Origin: Tatumella saanichensis
Lineage (GTDB): Bacteria; Pseudomonadota; Gammaproteobacteria; Enterobacterales; Enterobacteriaceae
DNA: 64,000 nt
Assembly: GCF_000439375.1 (NCBI RefSeq)
Contig: NZ_ATMI01000013.1
Coordinates: 62,001-126,000, forward strand
Reading direction: 5' to 3'
Part shown: one piece after another, positions 45,943 through 55,202 of the stretch
Position numbering within the stretch: the first letter of the stretch is position 1
Layout of the letters: each line of letters begins with the position of its first letter
Notes under the pieces: model-generated
What the model was told of the DNA's origin: nothing
The model's input: the letters and a program-made list of their open reading frames with translations, nothing else
Databases searched by the model: none
Made by a program: the position numbers and the translations under genes

Positions 45943-47420
45943 CGATTTTTCGCCGGTTAAGCGCCTGTCTGCGGCCTCGTACGCTGGCGGCAGGATTAGT
46001 AGTGCTGCAACTGAGCGGCTGTGCTTGGTTCCGCCATGACCCGGGGCAGGTGGCTATCATTAACCCACAGCAGGCGCAGTTATCGCAGGTGATCCACTTG
46101 GCCTCTGACCAGTGGCCGGACAGTTGCTGGTGGCAGAAGTATCAAGATCCACAACTCACCGCGCTGATACATCAAGCTCTGCAAAACTCGCCAACGGTTC
46201 AGGCCGCGAGGCTGCGGGTGGAGCAGTCACAGGCAGGGGTCGATCTGGCACACTCTTTCTCCGGTGTGCAGGCGACGGCGGTAGCGGCACAGAACCGTCT
46301 ACGCACCACTGACCGCTCTTTCACGTGGCCTTATTCATTTTCGCTGCCTCAAGACCGCACTGGTCCTTGGTACACCATGAATACCGTTGGCGTTGCGGGG
46401 ACACTGAATCTTGATCTCTGGGGTGAAAACCGTGAGCGGGTAGCTGCTGCACTGGGCGAAAAAAATGCGCGGTTGGCGGAAACCGCGCTGACCGAACAGA
46501 CGGTAGCCGCCAATGTCGCTCGGCTCTATTTTTCGGTACAGGCCGCCTGGCAACGCATTGGCTTACTACAACAACAGTTGGAAATCAGTCGCTTCTCACT
46601 GGAAGCGCATCAAGCCAGAGTCGGGCGCGGACTGGAAGATGATGTCGCCTTGGCGGCTGCACAGAGTGAATCTCTGTCGGCCCAACAACAACTGCTGAGT
46701 GCTCGCACTGACCTGATCTCCGCTCGGGAAATGCTACGGGCATTGGTGGGTGCCGGGCCTCACGGGCTGCCGGTGATCACTCCGCAACCTTGGCCGCAGG
46801 TTCAAGAAACCCTGCCCGCCAGCCTCTCTTACGGCTTGTTATCACGGCGTCCGGACTTGCAGGCAATGCGTGGTTATGTGCTGGCCTCTCTTAGCCGGGT
46901 GGATGCGGCGAAAAGCGCGTTCTATCCGCACTTTGATATCAAAGCCTTCTGGGGGTATAACGCCTTCAGTGTCGGCGATCTGTTTAAATATTCATTCCAG
47001 CAGATTAATGTGCTGCCAGGGCTCTACCTACCATTGTTTGATGGTGGGCGGTTGAATGCCAACCTAAAGACCGCAAGGACCTCAAGTAATATACTGATTA
47101 AAAACTATAATCAGGCAGTACTGGATGCGGTACGCGATGTCGCGGTCAGCTCACAGCAACTGAACGCGCTGGATCAGCAGGTCGGATTACAACAACAGAA
47201 AGTGGTGGCGGCCCAAACCGCTGCCGACAGCGCACAGGCCCATTATCAGCGCGGCCTGATGAGCCGCTACGCCAGCCGGGAAGCACGACGGGCGGTGCTG
47301 GCTCAACAGTTGGTGCTGACGGATTTAAAATTCCAGCAGATTTCTACCGATATCAGTTTGATCCAAGCGCTGGGTGGCGGCTACCAGAGCCCACTACAGG
47401 CGGTACCGGTCACCGACTGA
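45939..47420 (+). CDS. mdtP: Outer membrane efflux lipoprotein MdtP
   Basis: 493 residues of the NodT/RND outer membrane factor family with a lipobox (VVLQLSGCAWFRHD). The two duplicated OEP repeats, rich in Gln/Ala coiled coil, are clear (VEQSQAGVDLAHSFSGVQAT; LLSRRPDLQAMRGYVLASLS). It forms the TolC-like exit duct for MdtNO. Confidence 0.9.
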   Translation: MTIFRRLSACLRPRTLAAGLVVLQLSGCAWFRHDPGQVAIINPQQAQLSQVIHLASDQWPDSCWWQKYQDPQLTALIHQALQNSPTVQAARLRVEQSQAGVDLAHSFSGVQATAVAAQNRLRTTDRSFTWPYSFSLPQDRTGPWYTMNTVGVAGTLNLDLWGENRERVAAALGEKNARLAETALTEQTVAANVARLYFSVQAAWQRIGLLQQQLEISRFSLEAHQARVGRGLEDDVALAAAQSESLSAQQQLLSARTDLISAREMLRALVGAGPHGLPVITPQPWPQVQETLPASLSYGLLSRRPDLQAMRGYVLASLSRVDAAKSAFYPHFDIKAFWGYNAFSVGDLFKYSFQQINVLPGLYLPLFDGGRLNANLKTARTSSNILIKNYNQAVLDAVRDVAVSSQQLNALDQQVGLQQQKVVAAQTAADSAQAHYQRGLMSRYASREARRAVLAQQLVLTDLKFQQISTDISLIQALGGGYQSPLQAVPVTD

Positions 47421-47432
47421 TTGACGTTATGG

Positions 47433-47454
47433 TGGTGGCAGAGGCCACCGTTTT
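47433..47454 (+). terminator. Weak terminator after mdtP
   Basis: GGTGGC/GCCACC stem with a 4-base loop followed by GTTTTA, 13 bases past the mdtP stop. Confidence 0.5.
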
Positions 47455-47471
47455 ACATGGCAGGAGGGTAA

Positions 47472-48608
47472 ATGTTGAAATCAGGTGGAGTAGCACTGGC
47501 CACAGCAATCGGTCTAATGGCGATGACCGGCACAGCCGCAGCAGACTCACTCTCGCCGAAAGGACGGCTAGTGGATAAAACTGAGTTACCGGCGGACCAC
47601 GGTCTACAAGAGGCCTCGGCCCAGTACCTGATCCATTACACCTCGATCAGCGGGGTAGACGGGAAAACTCATCGAGAAGACAGTGGTGCCGTTTTTTTAC
47701 CGAAAGGCCCAGCACCGGCAGGGGGCTGGCCTGTGGTGGTTTGGACCCACGGCACCGTTGGGGTAGCGACGCAGTGTGCCCCATCACTGAACCCGCGTTC
47801 AGCCCGCGATCAGCAATACCTGAATACCTGGTTGTCACTGGGCTTTGCGGTGGTCGCACCGGACTACGCCGGTTTGGGATCGCCGGGGCTACATCACTAC
47901 CTGAATGCCCGAGCAGAAGCCTGGAGTGTCCTTGACAGTATCTCTGCGTCCCTGAAAAGCTTCCCGCTGAGCAATAAAATCATCATTGTGGGTCAGTCGC
48001 AGGGGGCTCATGCGGCCTTCGCCGCCTCCGGCTATCAAAAGTCTTATGCTCCGTCGCTCGATGTCCTGGCAACCGTCCTGACGGGTACGCCATATATTAA
48101 TGCCGACACTCGGGTGGAGAGGGTCTTCAGCGGTAACAGTCAGCAGGTCGGCGGCGACCCGAAAATGCCGTACGCCTACTATATTTTCCTGTCGGCGGCG
48201 GATGAGAATAAGACGCTGAAAGCGGAAGACTATTTCCGGCCAAAAGCCTTAGCGGATGTGGCCTTAGCGAAAAGCCTGTGTATCACACCACTGACCCAGC
48301 ATGTGATGGAGAATGATCTCAATGCGGGCAATAGTTTCCTGCCGAGCTTCCAGAAATTACTGGATACCCAGCTCCCTTCACTGCGTTATCCGACCCTGAA
48401 AATTGATCATCCGGTGTTTATCGGTATTGGCTTACAGGATGTCAATGTCCCCACCGCCATGCAGCAGCAGTTTGCCCACGATGTGAAAGCCGCTGGCACA
48501 AAGGTAGAGATCCGCGAATATGCCGGGATGAATCACGGCGAAACGGTCAATGTCTCGTTACGTGATTCGGTGCCGTTTGTATTGAAAGCGTTGTCGTCAG
48601 TAAAGTAG
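47472..48608 (+). CDS. Secreted alpha/beta-hydrolase, secretory lipase family
   Basis: 378 residues with a signal peptide (ATAIGLMAMTGTAAADS). The alpha/beta-hydrolase core has the oxyanion region VVVWTHGTVG, the nucleophile elbow VGQSQGAHAA, and a C-terminal GMNHGE supplying the catalytic His. The family resembles secretory lipases. AGGAGG stands 6 bases before the ATG. The ester substrate is unknown. It is separated from mdtP by a weak hairpin, so it may be partly co-transcribed. Confidence 0.8.
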   Translation: MLKSGGVALATAIGLMAMTGTAAADSLSPKGRLVDKTELPADHGLQEASAQYLIHYTSISGVDGKTHREDSGAVFLPKGPAPAGGWPVVVWTHGTVGVATQCAPSLNPRSARDQQYLNTWLSLGFAVVAPDYAGLGSPGLHHYLNARAEAWSVLDSISASLKSFPLSNKIIIVGQSQGAHAAFAASGYQKSYAPSLDVLATVLTGTPYINADTRVERVFSGNSQQVGGDPKMPYAYYIFLSAADENKTLKAEDYFRPKALADVALAKSLCITPLTQHVMENDLNAGNSFLPSFQKLLDTQLPSLRYPTLKIDHPVFIGIGLQDVNVPTAMQQQFAHDVKAAGTKVEIREYAGMNHGETVNVSLRDSVPFVLKALSSVK

Positions 48609-48650
48609 TACTGTTGGCAACCTAATAATGGCGAATACTATCGCTGGAAT

Positions 48651-48682
48651 CGTAACTGGCAGGAGAACTCCTGCCAGTTACG
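48651..48682. terminator. Perfect 15-base inverted repeat between convergent genes
   Basis: CGTAACTGGCAGGAG and its complement with an AA loop, 5 bases beyond the stop of the glycosyltransferase gene and facing the lipase gene. No T-run; a transcript-end hairpin serving both strands is likely. Confidence 0.6.
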
Positions 48683-48687
48683 ATGAC

Positions 48688-51600
48688 TTACCGGCTTTCG
48701 CCAGTGGCCAGTCTTGTCATTTCACGAAACCAGCGTTGCCAGTGGGCAGCAATCTGTTCAGTGGAGAAACGCTGTGCATTAATCAGTGCCGCTTTGCCCA
48801 TCTCCGACTGTAATTCCGGCTGACTGATAACCTTAATGATTGCCTTTGCCAGCGCTGATTCATCAGGATCAGGAACCAGAATTCCGCTTCGGGACTCACC
48901 AATAATATCTAACGGGCCGTACTTCACCGCAAAACTGACCAGAGGGGTTCCAAATGCCATGCATTCCAATGCGAAGATAGATAGCCCTTCCTGATTGGAA
49001 CATAACACCGCACAGGCGGCATTGCGATGAACGTCGGCTATATCCTGGGTATAGCCATTGATAGAGACCGCCTGTTGCAGTCCCATCTGCTGACAGGCTT
49101 CCTGTATTTCTTTACGTAATGGACCGGTACCATAGGTTTCCAAACGTGCCTGTGGACAGTGCTCGAGTACCTGTTTAAACACCCGTAATAATAAATGGTG
49201 TCGCTTCTCAGGAGAGTAGCGTGCAAGATAAATAACGGTTTGCGAAGCTTGCCGCTGCTGGCCCATGAGTAAGGCCTGTTCATCGATATGATTAGGAATG
49301 ATATCCATCTGAGCTTTAGGAAAACCGATTTGGACCAAATCATTAGCCTGTTCATGGGTTAATACAATCAGCTTATCCACCCATCCGGCATTTTCCAATA
49401 AATGGCGATAGGTTTGTTTATAACGTCCGTCAGCTAACTGATGTGTTGAATGAAGCACCGCAGTCAAGGTACAAGCAAAGTGGTCGCGTGGAGAGGAACA
49501 CACAAAATTTTTATAAGGCTCGTTTTTATCGACAACGAAATGCCAGAAAACATCCTTACTCAACGAGTGATACAGCAGGAAAGTATAAAATGAGGACTTA
49601 TCATTGAACGTCAGCGGCTGCTTTTTAGCGTCAAGTAGCGTAAGAGAACGTAGTACCATTTTGTTATGGTGACGTTGAAAACATTTTCGGAGCAAAATGT
49701 TCCCCTGATTATCCACATAATCTTCAGCATAGAAGTCTGGCCCCTGTTCCGGCAATGCGTATTGGCGCATTTTGGATATGATCGGGTTACCCTGTTCGGC
49801 GAAGTCATCCTTTTGAGTCGTTTGCCCACCCGCTGGCAAGGGGGAAATTTTTCCTTCGGCCAGTAAGCGGGGGAGCTGCTCATAAAGATTGAGGACTTGG
49901 GTATCTTGAGGGAACTTATGTCCCGCTTTTAAGACGGCGATATTTTCTCTGAGCCGTGGATTAAATTCGGACGTGATAATCAATGGGGAGATATTCAGAC
50001 GCTGACGGAAGAGTGACACTCTGCGTTGTACGGCAATTTCGATGCCATTACCAATATTGCGAATATCCCCAGTCAGGAATACCAGTCGTTGTGGTAACTG
50101 TTTAGCGGGTCGCAGAGAAACTTGCTGTTTTTTCTTCTGGATATAGTGATTCAGATAAGCCACATACCCTGACAGATAATGCTCGACATCATCAATCCTC
50201 ACTCGGTAGCTGTGATGACGAATGAAGAAGCTGCCACTGATACGTTGTGGATGTTTAAAAAACATCGCAATTTCCGGCCAGAAAAAGCCATTAAGCAAGT
50301 AGCGTGCCCGGTGTTCCAACGCCTGAGCAAATTTCTCGCAATCAAAATCGTCTAATAAACCGACATGCTGCGGATCGTTCTGCAGCCTCGTAATCATTTT
50401 GGAGGCTGCCATCATCAGTTCCAGTAATGTCGGATAGGTGGTGACTCGATTAAGTACAAAATCAAGATGGCCACTGACATTCTGTAATCCAAAACGAAAA
50501 TATTTTTCTTCAGGGCGATAACGGGTAAGTTCATTGACACAGTAACTTAGCCAGTGATCATGCGATTTCCAGTGCTGGCGTTCAATGAAGTCGTCAAAGG
50601 CTTTTTCGACGGTAGTTAGCCAGCGCGGGTTTTCGGTAATGGCATATAAACGCATCAGCGCGAAAGCCGCTTCTCCGTCATAATAAATGATACGGAAGGG
50701 GTTTTTGACTGACAAATCGCTGGCATTCAAAACATGAACAAACCTACCGGTCTCTTTGTTTTGCATAAAGCTGATACCTGCCGCCAACTGCTCCATCAGG
50801 ACAATATATTTTCGGTCACCTGTCACTTCAGTATATTTAGCCAACGCCAGTATCGAAACCGCATTCCCCCCCAGCTTTATTTCATCGCCCACATCAATTA
50901 AAAAAGCGGCCTGTTCCCCATCAGGTAAGGCGACGCAACGAATGAGGGTATGGCTTAGATAGTTGAGGGCTCGCTCAATCGCTTCCCGTTGCGAGGCCTC
51001 ACCCGTCACTTCCCAACTTTCTATTAAAGCATAGGTGGAGCTGGCATGACGCAGCGCGTTATAGGAGCGGACCGGTTTATCAAAACAGGGAAACCAACCA
51101 TAATAATATTCACCACTGGCTTTCACTTGCTCCGCCAGATACTGGCTACCTTGTTGAATAACGGACTCTAATACTGACTCCTGCCAGTTATGGATGCGCC
51201 GATAGCCTGAGTTACGACCTTCATTCTCAATGGGGAAAACTTCTCCATTCTCAACGTAGACAGCCTTGGTTTTAAAACGCCAGATAACAGCATTATCCTC
51301 TGCGGGCCACTGCTGTGCATGACCAAAGCGCGCCAAGGTGTAGTGGGCAAGATTACGGGCATTCGGTGTTGCAACGCCATTATCACCATCATACAGGATC
51401 GCGTTAGCCCCGAGTTCCTGTTCCAATAATGCGCATTCGAAGCCGCAATCGAATGCCAGACCAAACCGGAAATAATTTCGCTTAGTTCTACTGAGCTTGC
51501 TCTTGAGTTGTTGCCAAGTCAGTGACTCAATCTGGTCTACGACATCAATACGCAGTCGGGGCTGAAGGAGGTTATGCGTATCGCAATAATGTTCAGCCTG

Positions 51601-51783
51601 AACCGTTCCTTTTTCCCATGCCTCGTCAAAACTTTGACCTGTTACCGTGAAAACATGAGCACGGGAAGTCATATCTGAAATACTGAAAAAGAGTATGCAT
51701 GCTGGGTAAGGTGCTACTGCCAGAGAAGTCGCTAAACTACGACATTGAAGGGAAACGGAGTTAAGTTGCTGGCGGATATTCAT
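48688..51783 (-). CDS. Fusion of an alpha/alpha-toroid-like domain and a GT4 glycosyltransferase (candidate SD-repeat glycosyltransferase)
   Basis: 1031 residues. Residues about 1-150 form a mixed N-terminal domain of unknown type. Residues about 170-560 have the spaced helical pattern and aromatic motifs of six-hairpin glycosidase folds (GEYYYGWFPCFDKP, YYDGEAAFALMRLY). The last 450 residues are a GT-B glycosyltransferase: DYVDNQGNILLRKCF, VIYLARYSPEKRHHLLL and the E-x7-E motif EGLSIFALE (932-940) of GT4. The TagE/GtfA-like segment resembles enzymes that glycosylate Ser-rich or Ser-Asp repeat adhesins. It is the last gene of the adhesin-secretion operon, which makes the SD repeat its likely acceptor; that is inference. 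GGGA precedes the ATG. Confidence 0.75.
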   Translation of the reverse strand: MNIRQQLNSVSLQCRSLATSLAVAPYPACILFFSISDMTSRAHVFTVTGQSFDEAWEKGTVQAEHYCDTHNLLQPRLRIDVVDQIESLTWQQLKSKLSRTKRNYFRFGLAFDCGFECALLEQELGANAILYDGDNGVATPNARNLAHYTLARFGHAQQWPAEDNAVIWRFKTKAVYVENGEVFPIENEGRNSGYRRIHNWQESVLESVIQQGSQYLAEQVKASGEYYYGWFPCFDKPVRSYNALRHASSTYALIESWEVTGEASQREAIERALNYLSHTLIRCVALPDGEQAAFLIDVGDEIKLGGNAVSILALAKYTEVTGDRKYIVLMEQLAAGISFMQNKETGRFVHVLNASDLSVKNPFRIIYYDGEAAFALMRLYAITENPRWLTTVEKAFDDFIERQHWKSHDHWLSYCVNELTRYRPEEKYFRFGLQNVSGHLDFVLNRVTTYPTLLELMMAASKMITRLQNDPQHVGLLDDFDCEKFAQALEHRARYLLNGFFWPEIAMFFKHPQRISGSFFIRHHSYRVRIDDVEHYLSGYVAYLNHYIQKKKQQVSLRPAKQLPQRLVFLTGDIRNIGNGIEIAVQRRVSLFRQRLNISPLIITSEFNPRLRENIAVLKAGHKFPQDTQVLNLYEQLPRLLAEGKISPLPAGGQTTQKDDFAEQGNPIISKMRQYALPEQGPDFYAEDYVDNQGNILLRKCFQRHHNKMVLRSLTLLDAKKQPLTFNDKSSFYTFLLYHSLSKDVFWHFVVDKNEPYKNFVCSSPRDHFACTLTAVLHSTHQLADGRYKQTYRHLLENAGWVDKLIVLTHEQANDLVQIGFPKAQMDIIPNHIDEQALLMGQQRQASQTVIYLARYSPEKRHHLLLRVFKQVLEHCPQARLETYGTGPLRKEIQEACQQMGLQQAVSINGYTQDIADVHRNAACAVLCSNQEGLSIFALECMAFGTPLVSFAVKYGPLDIIGESRSGILVPDPDESALAKAIIKVISQPELQSEMGKAALINAQRFSTEQIAAHWQRWFREMTRLATGESR

Positions 51784-51847
51784 AATATTCCCATGAAATT
51801 AGTGCAAATACAGCCCCCCTTGTTCAGAAGGGGGCTGTGGATAATGA

Positions 51848-53068
51848 TTAACGTTCTCTTAAGGCCTCTTTCATTTTATTGAAAGGCTTAATCAGGTATT
51901 GCATTACTGTTTTCTGGCCAGTTTTAATATCAACGGTTGAGATCATGCCAGGTACAATTGAAAAATGTTGCCCTGCTTTATTCGTCAGGAAGTCATGCTC
52001 AGTCCGGATGTACACACGGTAATAATAAATCTCAGGCTTAGCTTCGTCCTGTATGGTATCCGGGGAGATACTTTCAACCTTGCCATGTAGGCCACCGTAA
52101 ATTGAGTAATCATAGGCGGTGATTTTTACCATTGCAGATTGGCCTGGGTGAATAAAGGCGATATCTCTTGGGGATAATCGAGCTTCAATTAACAGGCGAT
52201 CATCCATAGGCACAATTTGCATCAGCTCACCATTGGGAGGGATAACACCACCGATGGTAGTGACTTTGATACTTTTTACCACTCCACGTACTGGGGATTT
52301 AATGGTTAATCGGTCCAGCGTATCTGCTCGGCCTTTAATCACTTCTGCAAGAGACTGCACATCGGCATCTGCCTTCGCCATTTGCTGACGGGCATCCACA
52401 TAATATTGTGTTTTTAAGTCGGTTAGTTTCAGATTAAGGTCTGACAGCTGACGTTGTAAACGCAAGACGTCAACAATACTTGCTGCTCCGCTTTTCACCA
52501 GTCCTTCAGTAATATTGAGCTCGCGCTGGACTAAACCGATAGACTGATTCATTTCCCTCTCGGATTCGTTTAATTGATCTCTGCGGCTGTGGTAGAGCAA
52601 TGTCTCTGCATTAATCAGATCCGGCCATTGGGATAATGAAGAAGGAAAGACCAATGGTGTGTTGTTCACTTCGGCGTGCAAACGAATGCTTTCAGCCAAC
52701 GCCGCCCGGTATTTTGCTGAGCTTTCGCCGACGTTAGATTCACTGATTGTCGGGTCGAGCCGTGCAACGACTTGATTAGCTTTTACTTGCATCCCTTCTC
52801 GGACATAGAGTTCTGCCAGGATACCGCCATCCAGCGACTGCAGGACTTGCTCATGAAGGCTAGGAATTACTTTTCCTGTACCGGTGGACACTTCATCAAG
52901 TTTGGCAAAGCTCGCCCATAGAATGAAGATGACAAGTAGGGCAAACAGCACGGTAATAATACGCGTCGACCCATTGAGGCTGTGGCTGTCTGCCCCAGAA
53001 TCATCGAGCAGGCATGCCGGATCAAAGTGCTCGTGTGTGGGTGAGGGTTTCTGATTATTGAATGTCAT
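51848..53068 (-). CDS. Type I secretion membrane-fusion protein (HlyD/LapC type)
   Basis: 406 residues from the ATG at 53068, which has AGGGA 12 bases upstream and overlaps the ABC gene by 14 bases; a further ATG at 53086 has no ribosome-binding site. One transmembrane helix (IITVLFALLVIFILWASFA), the lipoyl half-motif DGGILAELYVREGMQV, a long coiled coil (about 105-230), and the HlyD signature in the second half (PGMISTVDIKTGQKTVMQYL, then IKPF) are clear. It connects the exporter to the TolC-like protein and should contact the adhesin during export. Confidence 0.92.
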   Translation of the reverse strand: MTFNNQKPSPTHEHFDPACLLDDSGADSHSLNGSTRIITVLFALLVIFILWASFAKLDEVSTGTGKVIPSLHEQVLQSLDGGILAELYVREGMQVKANQVVARLDPTISESNVGESSAKYRAALAESIRLHAEVNNTPLVFPSSLSQWPDLINAETLLYHSRRDQLNESEREMNQSIGLVQRELNITEGLVKSGAASIVDVLRLQRQLSDLNLKLTDLKTQYYVDARQQMAKADADVQSLAEVIKGRADTLDRLTIKSPVRGVVKSIKVTTIGGVIPPNGELMQIVPMDDRLLIEARLSPRDIAFIHPGQSAMVKITAYDYSIYGGLHGKVESISPDTIQDEAKPEIYYYRVYIRTEHDFLTNKAGQHFSIVPGMISTVDIKTGQKTVMQYLIKPFNKMKEALRER

Positions 53069-55202
53069 TCTGCTTTTCCCTGGCATTTTTGTTCAGAAGG
53101 TTGGCCTTTGGTGTATCCATTGTTAATTGCCCGTCTTTGAGTACCAGTACTCTATCAACCAGTGACAAAATTGCGGCACGATGCGTTGCAATGATTAATG
53201 TCCGGCGACCAATCCAGCGGGAAAAACGTTCAATAAATTCTTTTTCAGTATGCTCGTCCAGTGAAGCTGTAGGCTCATCAAGCAGAACAATATTCGGGTC
53301 CCTGAGTAAGGTTCTGGCCAGTAATATTGCCTGACGCTGACCACCTGACAAACCACTTCCCCCTTCCATAATAGGATGCTCAAGTCCTAGAGGGAGTTTT
53401 TTGATAAAGTCGGCGACAGCACAGACGTCAAGAACGTCAAAAATTTCACTGTCAGAAGCCTGGGGCCGACCCAATACTAGGTTTTCGCGCAGCGTTCCAT
53501 GGAACATCCTGGCATCCTGAGTCAGCAGGCCAGTATTGCGGCGAATATCATCGATATCGATATGCGGCAAACTGAGGCTATCGACCCGTAATTCACCGGA
53601 AATAAGATCAACGTTGCCGACCAGTGCCTGCAAAAATGTCGATTTCCCTGCGCCATTGCGTCCCAGTAACGCAATCTTTTCCCCAGCATTAATATGGAGT
53701 TTATTGATGGTGAGCGGTGCTGGTCCTTGCTGGTCTGCATAGCGGAACGTTGCTTGGTTGAAGGTATATTCACCGTGTAATACGGGGGTATGTACTCGGG
53801 TCTCTTCGCGGCTGTTTTCAACCGGCAGTTGCATAAGATTGTCCAGCCCCGCTTTAGCCGCTTTAACTTGTTGCCAGCGAGCGAGCACGCCGCATAAGGC
53901 GGTCATTGGAGCAATCATTCGTGAGGAGAGCAGGGAGGCCGCTACCATGGCACCGGTGGTAATGTCACCACTGATGACGAGTGGCGCGCCAATCACCACG
54001 ACTAAGGCGTAGACCAGATTTTGCAGGGTTGTCCCCCAGCTCAACAAACCATGGGTGATCTGACGGGTTTGGGCGCCCGATTCTGCGGTGACCTGAATAT
54101 AGCTGTTCCATTGTTGCAGAAAATGGCTCTCAGCTTGCATCAGTTTAATGTCCTGTATTCCCTGCAGGCTTTCTACCAAAATAGCATTCCGCAGTGTGCT
54201 TTCATGAACATTTTTTCGCGCCTGTTTTGCCAGTTTTTTCTGCATGAACAGTCCGGGCACTACCATTAATATTGCGGCAACTGGTGCTATCCAGCAGAGG
54301 TAGGGAGACACAACCGTTAGAACAACAAAGAATAAAATAAAGAAAGGTAGATCGACAATGGCAGAAACAGTTGTCGAGGTGACCATTTCGCGAAGCTGCT
54401 CCAGCTCACGAACCTGAGCAATAAAACTGCCTGTTGAACGCGGGATAGCGGAGTAGCGTAAACGCAGTGCATGACCAAATACTCGGTCAGAAACCCGCAT
54501 ATCGGCACGCTTACCTAAAATGTCCATCACATGACTACGAACGATTTTCAGTAGGAAGCCAAATATGGCTGCAATCAGTACCCCGCCAAACAACACATAT
54601 AAGGTCGGGTAAGATTGAGCAGGGATAACCCTATCATACACCTGCATGGAGAAGAGGATCCCTGCCAGTGACAGGATATTGATTGCCAATGATGCCAGCA
54701 TAACGTGGCCATAGGGGCGGAGATCCTGCAGAGCAATTTTACGCAGCCAGTCGGGACGAAACTTTGACAGATAGAGTTCTGTACGTATATCCCGAGCTGG
54801 GGCTGACGGCCGTAACGCCACCAAACATTCTGCCTCATCGAGTAACCCTGTCAGCGGAACCGAGGTACTTAAACCGTTATCCTGAATTAACCTCAGGGAA
54901 ACATTTTCTTCTCCGTCGAAGCTTTCGATAATCCCGATCTCACCTTGTTTGAATACCACTACCAGTGGAAGTCGGCGCGAAGAGATACTTTCTGGGCTCT
55001 CGGTCAGGATGCGGTAATGTAAGCCTGCCTGTCGGCTAAGGTGACTGAGGACTTCGGGAAGATATTTTCCGGTCAGCCATGCTGCCTGGGACTGCATAGC
55101 GCCATGAGAAAAACTCAAACGATATTGTTTGGCGATCAGGGTGAGTGTCTCCACCCACGCCAGTACTTTGCTTTCATTATCAATTAAGATTTTATGACTC
55201 AT
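53055..55202 (-). CDS. Type I secretion ABC exporter (HlyB/LapB type) with a C39-like N-terminus
   Basis: 715 residues. Residues 1-135 form a C39-peptidase-like domain without an evident catalytic Cys, as in adhesin and RTX exporters, where it binds substrate. Six transmembrane helices lie at about 165-440. The ATPase has Walker A GRNGAGKS (514-521), signature LSGGQ (618-622), Walker B IVLLDEP (638-644) and ATHR. It powers one-step export of the adhesin. The start overlaps the outer membrane protein stop by 4 bases. Confidence 0.93.
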   Translation of the reverse strand: MSHKILIDNESKVLAWVETLTLIAKQYRLSFSHGAMQSQAAWLTGKYLPEVLSHLSRQAGLHYRILTESPESISSRRLPLVVVFKQGEIGIIESFDGEENVSLRLIQDNGLSTSVPLTGLLDEAECLVALRPSAPARDIRTELYLSKFRPDWLRKIALQDLRPYGHVMLASLAINILSLAGILFSMQVYDRVIPAQSYPTLYVLFGGVLIAAIFGFLLKIVRSHVMDILGKRADMRVSDRVFGHALRLRYSAIPRSTGSFIAQVRELEQLREMVTSTTVSAIVDLPFFILFFVVLTVVSPYLCWIAPVAAILMVVPGLFMQKKLAKQARKNVHESTLRNAILVESLQGIQDIKLMQAESHFLQQWNSYIQVTAESGAQTRQITHGLLSWGTTLQNLVYALVVVIGAPLVISGDITTGAMVAASLLSSRMIAPMTALCGVLARWQQVKAAKAGLDNLMQLPVENSREETRVHTPVLHGEYTFNQATFRYADQQGPAPLTINKLHINAGEKIALLGRNGAGKSTFLQALVGNVDLISGELRVDSLSLPHIDIDDIRRNTGLLTQDARMFHGTLRENLVLGRPQASDSEIFDVLDVCAVADFIKKLPLGLEHPIMEGGSGLSGGQRQAILLARTLLRDPNIVLLDEPTASLDEHTEKEFIERFSRWIGRRTLIIATHRAAILSLVDRVLVLKDGQLTMDTPKANLLNKNAREKQNDIQ

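Noticed and set aside
48628-48813. 61-codon frame after the lipase gene
   Set aside because: It reads through the perfect inverted repeat and into the 3' end of the glycosyltransferase gene on the other strand.
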